From Oscillospiraceae bacterium (lineage in GTDB: Bacteria; Bacillota; Clostridia; Oscillospirales; Ruminococcaceae), in contig CAAGDZ010000195.1 of NCBI GenBank assembly GCA_900768735.1, forward strand, positions 1 to 5,120: a stretch of 5,120 bases of DNA, in the 5' to 3' direction. The notes beneath the pieces are model-generated. The model made no database searches, was not told the DNA's origin, and saw only the letters and a list, made by a program, of their open reading frames with translations. A program made the translations under genes and the position numbers. How positions within the stretch are numbered: the first letter of the stretch is position 1; each line of letters opens with the position of its first letter. Shown in pieces: positions 1-4,542 of this stretch.

Positions 1-22
1 CTACACGACGCTCTTCCGATCT
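1..22 (+). other. Illumina sequencing adapter remnant (artefact)
   Basis: The first 22 bases match the 3' end of the Illumina TruSeq/universal read-1 adapter, ending in the diagnostic CTCTTCCGATCT. This is library-preparation sequence left on a contig end, not genomic DNA. Genomic sequence begins at about base 23. The adapter happens to be open in the frame of the following gene (it would read TRRSSDL), so automatic gene callers could wrongly add adapter-derived residues to that protein. Recognition is from memory of the adapter sequence and the match is exact over 22 bases. Confidence 0.97.
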
Positions 23-23
23 C

Positions 24-539
24 GGCGAGCGCACCGACAGCACATACCGCTGTGATGTATGGAACGGCGTAAAGGATTTGAATACAATCGCAGATTATGT
101 GTTCGCAAGGTGGAACGCGGTTTCTTTATTTGCTTGCAGTCTGGGAGCATATTTTTCGCTAAACGCCTATCCCGGAAAAAGCTTTGAAAAATGCCTTTTT
201 CAGTCGCCGATAGTCGATATGAAATGGCTTGTCCGGCACATGATGATGTGGTCGGGTGTTTCGGAAGAACATCTGCAAAAGGAGCAGGAGATAAAGACGG
301 ATATTGATACCCTCCGCTGGGATTATTATTGCTACATTTTGTCGCATCCCATAGAAAAATGGGATTTTCCTACGTCAATCCTTTACGGCGGCAGGGATAA
401 TTTACAGCCGCTTTCATCATTGCAAGCGTTTGCAGAAAGGTTCGGCGCGGCGCTTACCGTGTCCGAGCAGAGCGAGCATCCGTTTATGAGTCCTGAGGAT
501 AACGATATAGTGAGCCGATGGCTTTCGGAGAATATATGA
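24..539 (+). CDS. Alpha/beta hydrolase, C-terminal part (5' end missing)
   Basis: This is the 3' part of an alpha/beta-hydrolase gene; 171 codons are visible after the adapter. The frame is open back to the adapter junction, and the TTG at 78 lies mid-domain, so no true start is present. Numbering from that TTG, a nucleophile elbow ACSLG has candidate Ser21 after a hydrophobic strand (AVSLF). The strand SILYGGRD supplies candidate acid Asp107, and SEHPF supplies candidate His134, in the usual Ser-Asp-His order. The segment between them (about 50-95) is rich in Trp, Met and charged residues and would be the cap or lid. The elbow is A-x-S-x-G rather than G-x-S-x-G, which occurs in this superfamily. 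The substrate cannot be predicted. The lost part would be roughly 60-100 residues including the oxyanion-hole region. The gene ends 15 bases before the AlkZ-like gene, so the two are probably cotranscribed. Confidence 0.78.
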   Translation, partial: GERTDSTYRCDVWNGVKDLNTIADYVFARWNAVSLFACSLGAYFSLNAYPGKSFEKCLFQSPIVDMKWLVRHMMMWSGVSEEHLQKEQEIKTDIDTLRWDYYCYILSHPIEKWDFPTSILYGGRDNLQPLSSLQAFAERFGAALTVSEQSEHPFMSPEDNDIVSRWLSENI

Positions 540-554
540 TAACGGAGAGTTTAT

Positions 555-1580
555 ATGGATAAAAATAAAATAATCTCACTTCGCATGAAGCGTCAGTTCA
601 TAACAGAGACGGCAGACGAGCAGGAGTATATTCAGCTTTACCGAGATACCGAGCCGGGACAGAATGTCTACTGGCACGGCTTCGGTCAGCCGCCCATTAT
701 GTCGTTTCGCGCCGATTTTGACGATATGGAGTTCAACCGTCAGAGACAGCTTGACCGACGGCTGCTCAAAGGCCGCTTTCAGGGCGGAAACCTCGGCTGG
801 ATAGACGCGCGGGATATGGAGCTTTTCGCTTGTATGTGCAAAAAGCCTATGGACAAAATGACCGCCGCGCATGAAGAAATTCTCGAATTTATAAGGCGCG
901 ACGGACCTATGAATATCCAGCAGATGAAAGAGGTCACGGGTATGCTCGTAAAGCAGATAACACCGATACTTCACCGCCTTCAGGAGGCTTTTCTGATATA
1001 CGAGGATCAGACAGACGGCGAGTGGGACAGGGGTTGGTATCGCTTTGACGAGATGTTCCCCGATGTTGATCTTAATAAATACACAAGGACGCAGGTGCTG
1101 AAAACCGTCCTAGCGCGCTTTGCTTACCGCATGGTGTGGTTTGATAAGGGTATGGCTAAATCGTTTTACAAGCTGCCCGCAAAGGATATAAGCGCCGCCA
1201 TATCCGAGCTTTGCGCCGAGGGAGTTCTGACTGAGACCGACGGCGGATATGTGCTTACCGAGGATATTTCCGAGATAGAGGACTGTAACGAAAAGCCGCC
1301 GCATTTTACGCTGGTTATGCACCGCAACGATATTCTCATAAAAGCGTACGAGCATATCATAAAGGAGAAGTATAAGAGCGGGTACGAGCTGTTGCAGCTT
1401 GTCATAATCGACGGTGAAATACACGGCGCGGTGCAGGGAAAATTCAAGTACGGACCCTATATTATCGAGAATATCGCTGTTGACAGCGATTATGTATCTC
1501 GGCGTGATGAAATAATAGACGCTGTTGAAAAAGAAAACCCCGACAGTGATATATTACGGTTTAACGGACAGACATTGTGA
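555..1580 (+). CDS. Winged-helix protein of the AlkZ/YcaQ (HTH_42) superfamily
   Basis: This 341-residue protein resembles the HTH_42 family, whose characterised members AlkZ and YcaQ/AlkX are DNA glycosylases that remove alkylated bases or unhook interstrand crosslinks. An N-terminal helical segment opens with ISLRMKRQF. A motif-like stretch LLKGRFQGGNLGWIDARDM (70-88) resembles the family's R-G-T-hhhh segment. A winged helix (about 104-165) follows with the typical GPMNIQQM helix and a LIYEDQTDGEWDRGWYRFDE wing, then a second helical/winged region (about 180-235). A C-terminal IDGEIHG strand pair (285-291) resembles the family's DGxxxG hairpin. The catalytic QxQ of characterised enzymes is not evident where expected; GQPP (44-47) and QRQ (63-65) are the only nearby candidates, so activity is uncertain. 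ATG555 has a GGAGAG ribosome site at 544-549. It could instead be a non-enzymatic DNA-binding protein. Confidence 0.7.
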   Translation: MDKNKIISLRMKRQFITETADEQEYIQLYRDTEPGQNVYWHGFGQPPIMSFRADFDDMEFNRQRQLDRRLLKGRFQGGNLGWIDARDMELFACMCKKPMDKMTAAHEEILEFIRRDGPMNIQQMKEVTGMLVKQITPILHRLQEAFLIYEDQTDGEWDRGWYRFDEMFPDVDLNKYTRTQVLKTVLARFAYRMVWFDKGMAKSFYKLPAKDISAAISELCAEGVLTETDGGYVLTEDISEIEDCNEKPPHFTLVMHRNDILIKAYEHIIKEKYKSGYELLQLVIIDGEIHGAVQGKFKYGPYIIENIAVDSDYVSRRDEIIDAVEKENPDSDILRFNGQTL

Positions 1581-1597
1581 CTCTGGGGAGAGGATTT

Positions 1598-2515
1598 ATG
1601 AATACATTTGAAAACGCAAAACGTTTTATTTATCGCAACGCCCGCCCGCTTGATTTTGCATTATGGAAATATCATTTTGAAAACGGCTCAAAGGACGCTG
1701 TGCTGTCCGCTTTATCCGCATATCAGAATCCCGACGGAGGGTTTGCACACGCTATCGAGGCGGATTGCTTCAGTCCGGTTTCTTCGCCGATACAGACATG
1801 GGCGGCGACGGAAATACTGGGAGAGGTTGGCGCTATAGACAGGGAAAACCCTATCATAAAAGGAATACTTCGTTATCTTGACAGCGGCGCGGATTTTGAT
1901 ACCGAGCACAATCAATGGCTTAATGTTGTACCTGATAACAACGATTATCCCCATGCAATCTGGTGGGAATACGGCGAAAACGGAAGCAGCTTTAACTACA
2001 ACCCCACGGCGGCGCTGGCGGGCTTTGTCGTAAAATTTGCAGATAAAGCTTCGGCACTTTACAAAAAGGCTTGTGAAATAGCGGTACAGGCAGTTATGTA
2101 TTTTGTAGAAAAAACGCCGTTTGACGATATGCACGTTACAGGCTGCTTTATCCGCCTTTATGAGTACCTTTGCGAAAGCAAGCTTACTCTTGTCGATATG
2201 GAAAGCTTTATGGAAAAGCTCATACATCAGGTAAATGCAAATATCTGCCGCGATACCGAGAAATGGGGCAGGGAATATGTTTCGCTCCCGTCTGCCTTTA
2301 TCAAAAGCCACGACAGCTTTTTATATGCAGGAAACGAGGATATTATAAGCAAAGAGTGTGAGCTTATCCGCAGCAGTCAGCTTCCGGACGGCTCGTATCC
2401 CGTAACATGGCAATGGTGCACCGGGTATAAGGAATTTGAGCTTGCGGCAAATTGGTGGAAAGCAAAAATATGTATAGACAATATGCGTTTTCTTAAAGAG
2501 TTTGACAAAATCTGA
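1598..2515 (+). CDS. Alpha/alpha-toroid (prenyltransferase/squalene cyclase-like) protein
   Basis: This 305-residue soluble protein has no signal peptide or membrane segment. It carries repeats typical of (alpha/alpha) barrel proteins related to terpenoid cyclases and prenyltransferases: YQNPDGGFAHAIEAD (42-56) and, near the C-terminus, SSQLPDGSYPVTWQW (259-273), both of the Q-x-P-D-G-[GS]-[FY] type. Between them are conserved-looking PHAIWWEY (118-125) and FNYNPTAALAGF (132-143). No DxDD protonation motif or other terpene-cyclase catalytic signature is visible, so enzymatic cyclase activity should not be assumed. Such proteins are usually annotated as hypothetical or prenyltransferase-like. 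I chose ATG1598 because GGGGAGAGGA (1585-1594) lies just upstream. The earlier in-frame GTG1577 would overlap the previous stop as GTGA but lacks a good ribosome site. It is the third gene of the probable operon, 17 bases after the AlkZ-like gene. Confidence 0.68.
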   Translation: MNTFENAKRFIYRNARPLDFALWKYHFENGSKDAVLSALSAYQNPDGGFAHAIEADCFSPVSSPIQTWAATEILGEVGAIDRENPIIKGILRYLDSGADFDTEHNQWLNVVPDNNDYPHAIWWEYGENGSSFNYNPTAALAGFVVKFADKASALYKKACEIAVQAVMYFVEKTPFDDMHVTGCFIRLYEYLCESKLTLVDMESFMEKLIHQVNANICRDTEKWGREYVSLPSAFIKSHDSFLYAGNEDIISKECELIRSSQLPDGSYPVTWQWCTGYKEFELAANWWKAKICIDNMRFLKEFDKI

Positions 2516-2526
2516 CCGAAAGTGAA

Positions 2527-2586
2527 AACTGCGCTTTGCCTGTAAACTTTAAATTGCGAAAAAGCCGTTAAAAGCAAGCTGCAGTT
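2527..2586. repeat. Imperfect inverted repeat in intergenic region
   Basis: Arms 2527-2539 (AACTGCGCTTTGC) and 2574-2586 (GCAAGCTGCAGTT) are near-complementary: about 12 pairs with one bulged base on each side, around a 34-base A/T-rich loop. The right arm ends two bases before the -35 hexamer of the downstream promoter. No U-tract follows, so it is not a normal intrinsic terminator. It may be an RNA stem at the end of the first operon's transcript, a regulator-binding site, or chance. Confidence 0.35.
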
Positions 2587-2588
2587 GG

Positions 2589-2617
2589 TTGATAAATCCT
2601 TCGCCGTAAGCTATAAT
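2589..2617 (+). promoter_or_regulatory. Sigma-A promoter for the XRE regulator gene
   Basis: A -35 hexamer TTGATA (2589-2594) and a perfect -10 hexamer TATAAT (2612-2617) are separated by the optimal 17 bases. Transcription would start near 2624, giving a leader of about 23 bases before ATG2647, with AAAGGG (2633-2638) as ribosome site. This separates the regulator from the upstream operon. Confidence 0.85.
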
Positions 2618-2646
2618 TAAATCATCAGATTGAAAGGGTGTTGATT

Positions 2647-3336
2647 ATGAGCTTTGGACAAAATCTTCAGTATTTAAGACGACTGCACAACAAAATGACG
2701 CAGGAGGAGCTTGCGGATATTGTGCACGTCAGCCGACAGACCGTTTCACGGTGGGAGCTTGACGGCACATATCCAGAGATGGATAAGCTTATCGAGCTTT
2801 GCAGGCTGTTTTCCTGCACGATGGACGATCTTGTGAGCAATGACCTTAACGTGTGCAGCGAGGCGTATTCGGATATATGCGTAACCGAAGTCGGTTCGTT
2901 CAATTATATACGCTACGCAGTAATAAGCGCAGAGCCGGAAGAAGACGCGATAAGTCACGTCAGAAGATGGGCTGACGCATGCGGGGTAGACAATCCCGAT
3001 ATTATAGGCTGGGATTTTCCCGTTTTGTCGCAGGAGCAGATAAACGTATACCATATGCACGGCTATGCCGCCGCATGGGTGCTGCCGGATAATATAGACC
3101 TATCGGATAAGGCAGAGGTAATCAGGCAGGAAAAGCACAGGTATGCAAAAATAACTATCACAAATCCTTTTTCCGAGCCGTTTTCGGTTATACCTAACGC
3201 ATATAAAACCCTTATGTCGTATATGCAGATAAACGGTATCAGGCATATCGAGGACAAAAGCATTCTCCCTTGCTTTGAGCGTGAGTATGACAGCGACGGC
3301 ACGCATTATATGGACGTGTATATTGCGGCAGAATAA
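2647..3336 (+). CDS. XRE-family regulator with GyrI-like effector domain
   Basis: This is a 229-residue one-component transcription regulator. Residues about 5-63 form an XRE/Cro-type helix-turn-helix: TQEELADIVHVSRQTVSRWE, then GTYPEMDKLIELCRLFSCTMDDL, a textbook match. Residues about 77-229 resemble the GyrI-like/AraC effector-binding domain, with IIGWDFPVLSQEQ, HGYAAAWVLP, KITITNPF and a C-terminal CFEREY...YMDVYI signature. The Glu of CFE (about 211) is a candidate ligand-contacting acid by family analogy. The family binds small, often cationic or hydrophobic molecules, but the ligand here is unknown. ATG2647 is preferred over in-frame GTG2638 and TTG2641 because AAAGGG (2633-2638) is 8 bases upstream of it. 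The gene has its own promoter and terminator, so it is monocistronic. The divergent or autoregulatory operator is not identifiable. It sits immediately upstream of azlCD, a plausible but unproven target. Confidence 0.9.
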   Translation: MSFGQNLQYLRRLHNKMTQEELADIVHVSRQTVSRWELDGTYPEMDKLIELCRLFSCTMDDLVSNDLNVCSEAYSDICVTEVGSFNYIRYAVISAEPEEDAISHVRRWADACGVDNPDIIGWDFPVLSQEQINVYHMHGYAAAWVLPDNIDLSDKAEVIRQEKHRYAKITITNPFSEPFSVIPNAYKTLMSYMQINGIRHIEDKSILPCFEREYDSDGTHYMDVYIAAE

Positions 3337-3346
3337 AAAACATCGA

Positions 3347-3382
3347 AAAAAATCGGCTTTTTGTTGCAAAAGCCGATTTTTT
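3347..3382 (+). terminator. Strong intrinsic terminator after the XRE gene
   Basis: A perfect 15-bp stem pairs 3347-3361 with 3368-3382 around the 6-base loop TGTTGC. The core TCGGC/GCCGA is flanked by A- and T-rich arms, giving a six-T run at the 3' end on the + strand. The A-run on the left also makes it terminator-like on the - strand. It begins 10 bases after the XRE stop codon. Confidence 0.92.
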
Positions 3383-3392
3383 GTTGTATACT
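3364..3392 (+). promoter_or_regulatory. Candidate azlCD promoter overlapping the terminator
   Basis: TTGCAA (3364-3369, 4 of 6 consensus bases) and TATACT (3387-3392, 5 of 6) are 17 bases apart, predicting a start near 3399 and a leader of about 45 bases. The -35 lies in the loop and right arm of the preceding terminator. A second A/T-rich -10-like site TATATA (3416-3421) lacks a matching -35. A promoter is expected here because the terminator isolates azlC from upstream transcription. Confidence 0.55.
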
Positions 3393-3399
3393 TAATGCT

Positions 3400-3412
3400 G
3401 TGCGCAACGCAC
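3400..3412. promoter_or_regulatory. Palindrome at the predicted azlCD start site (possible operator)
   Basis: GTGCG-CAA-CGCAC is a perfect 5-bp inverted repeat with a 3-base centre, 7 bases downstream of the candidate -10 TATACT, so it would occupy about +1 to +13. The position suits a repressor site or a short 5' RNA stem. It is short enough to occur by chance. Confidence 0.3.
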
Positions 3413-3429
3413 GGATATATACATAAATC

Positions 3430-3446
3430 AGAGGGTGCATTTTTTG
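3430..3446 (+). promoter_or_regulatory. azlC: Ribosome binding site deciding a TTG start for azlC
   Basis: AGAGGG (3430-3435) is followed 8 bases later by TTG at 3444-3446. The in-frame GTG at 3435 overlaps this ribosome site and has no other one upstream, so TTG3444 is the better start. Confidence 0.65.
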
Positions 3447-4145
3447 AAAATAAAAAGTAATTTTTTACGCGGTCTTAAATCCGGCATACCTATCGGGCTC
3501 GGATATCTGTCGGTATCGTTTACCTTCGGAATAATGGCGGTATCGATGGGCTTTGACTGGTGGCAGGCGGTACTGATTTCGATGACTACCGTGACATCTG
3601 CGGGACAGCTTGCGGGTATCGGCATTATGGTAAACCCGGGACAGTATATTGAGATGCTTATATCCCAGCTTACAATAAATATCCGCTATTCGTTTATGGC
3701 GGTGTCGCTGTCGCAGAAAGCGGACGTAAAGTTTAAGGGAATATACAGATGGCTGCTCGGCTTTTTTATCACCGATGAGATATTCGCCGTAGCGATAAAT
3801 GAAGAAAATGTCACACGCTCATTCTTCGGCGGACTGGCTGTTATACCGTATCTCGGCTGGACATTAGGCACGCTTGCGGGCGCTCTGCTTGGCAACATTC
3901 TCCCCGACAGCGTTATGAGCGCGCTTTGCATAGCTATCTACGGTATGTTTGTCGCTATTATTGCACCAAAGGCGAAAAAAGAAAAGAAGCTGCTTGTCGT
4001 AGTAGCCGTTGCTCTGGCGATTAGCTGTCTGTTCTACTATCTGCCGGTACTCAGCGAAATATCAAGCGGTATTGCGATAAGCGTCTGCGCCGTCGCGGCG
4101 GCAGTAATCGGCGCGCTTGTCTTTCCTATAAAGGAGGACGCATAA
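3444..4145 (+). CDS. azlC: AzlC family branched-chain amino acid exporter, large subunit
   Basis: This is a 233-residue polytopic membrane protein and the large subunit of an AzlCD-type exporter. AzlCD of Bacillus subtilis confers 4-azaleucine resistance, and the related BrnFE of Corynebacterium exports Ile, Leu, Val and Met. Family marks are GLKSGIPIGLGYLSVSFTFG (10-29) in the first membrane segment, TSAGQLAGIGIM (51-62), the NIRYSFMAVS motif (79-88, matching the family's N-[IL]-R-[HY]), and FITDEIFAV (108-116). Further hydrophobic helices lie around 129-152, 156-175, 183-201 and 206-228, with a lysine-rich loop PKAKKEKK (175-182), probably cytoplasmic. Length is normal for the family. The start is taken as TTG3444, trimming three residues from the GTG3435 alternative. 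Its stop overlaps the azlD start. Substrate specificity is inferred from the family only. Confidence 0.93.
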   Translation: MKIKSNFLRGLKSGIPIGLGYLSVSFTFGIMAVSMGFDWWQAVLISMTTVTSAGQLAGIGIMVNPGQYIEMLISQLTINIRYSFMAVSLSQKADVKFKGIYRWLLGFFITDEIFAVAINEENVTRSFFGGLAVIPYLGWTLGTLAGALLGNILPDSVMSALCIAIYGMFVAIIAPKAKKEKKLLVVVAVALAISCLFYYLPVLSEISSGIAISVCAVAAAVIGALVFPIKEDA

Positions 4146-4147
4146 TG
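4130..4147 (+). promoter_or_regulatory. azlD: azlD ribosome site and one-base azlC-azlD overlap
   Basis: AAAGGAGG (4130-4137), a near-perfect anti-16S complement, lies inside the last codons of azlC, 7 bases before ATG4145. The azlC stop and azlD start share one base (TAATG, 4143-4147), the arrangement expected for translational coupling of two subunits of one complex. Confidence 0.9.
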
Positions 4148-4462
4148 GAGCACGGACAGTTTTTTATATACCTGCTTATCATGGCGGGTTCGACTTATCT
4201 TATACGCGCCGTGCCGTTTGCGGCGGTACGGAAAAAGATAAACAACACGTTTATAAAATCGTTCTTATATTACATACCCTACACCGTGCTTACGGCGATG
4301 ACCTTTCCTGCGGCGCTGTACGCGACAAACAGTATGCTCTCCGCCGCAATCGGACTTGCTGTCGCTGTAGCCTTTGCTATATGGGGAAAGGATCTGACCG
4401 TCGTTGCGCTCGCGTCCTGCGTGGCGGTATACATAAGCGAGTGCATAATCGAACTTTTCTGA
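4145..4462 (+). CDS. azlD: AzlD family branched-chain amino acid exporter, small subunit
   Basis: This is a 105-residue hydrophobic protein, full length for the AzlD family and the obligate small partner of AzlC. The hallmark TYLIRAVPF (17-25) is present, followed by the second family block LYYIPYTVLTAMTFPAALY (41-59). About three to four membrane segments are visible: 6-25, 42-60, 63-80 and 84-105, the last with few charges and ending ECIIELF. Genes of this pair are nearly always adjacent, and here the start overlaps the azlC stop by one base with an excellent ribosome site. No hairpin terminator follows, so some read-through into the AraC-type gene 80 bases downstream is possible. Confidence 0.94.
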   Translation: MEHGQFFIYLLIMAGSTYLIRAVPFAAVRKKINNTFIKSFLYYIPYTVLTAMTFPAALYATNSMLSAAIGLAVAVAFAIWGKDLTVVALASCVAVYISECIIELF

Positions 4463-4496
4463 CATATAAGAGCAGAAAAAGTCGGGATCGAAAGTT

Positions 4497-4513
4497 TACA
4501 ATATGATACAATA
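4497..4513 (+). promoter_or_regulatory. Extended -10 promoter with phased TACAATA repeat
   Basis: TGATACAAT (4504-4512) fits an extended -10 (TG-n-TACAAT, 5 of 6 for the hexamer). No convincing -35 is found 16-18 bases upstream, which is tolerated for extended -10 promoters. TACAATA occurs twice, at 4497-4503 and 4507-4513, exactly 10 bases apart, as could suit a regulator binding one face of the helix. The start would be near 4519, before ribosome site GGGAG (4531-4535) and ATG4543. Confidence 0.5.
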
Positions 4514-4542
4514 CAGACAGCAGGAGAGAAGGGAGTGAGACC

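Noticed and set aside
78..80. TTG as start codon of the first gene
   Set aside because: The frame is open upstream to the adapter and hydrolase-like sequence continues through it (DVWNGVKDL precedes it). No ribosome site fits, so the gene is simply truncated.
576..974. 132-codon minus-strand open frame
   Set aside because: It is antisense to the AlkZ-like gene, with low-information composition and no plausible start context.
1577..1579. GTG start giving a four-base GTGA overlap with the AlkZ-like stop
   Set aside because: There is no ribosome site before it, whereas ATG1598 has GGGGAGAGGA directly upstream.
1712..2311. 199-codon minus-strand open frame
   Set aside because: It lies wholly opposite the toroid gene. 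Its translation is basic, Cys/Tyr-rich and without family resemblance, as expected of an antisense shadow.
2516..2646. Intrinsic terminator for the first operon
   Set aside because: The only sizeable inverted repeat there is bulged, has a 34-base loop and is not followed by a U-run.
3383..3443. T-box or other riboswitch controlling azlCD
   Set aside because: Only about 45 leader bases separate the predicted start from azlC. There is no room for a T-box (specifier loop plus antiterminator), and no T-box core sequence is present.
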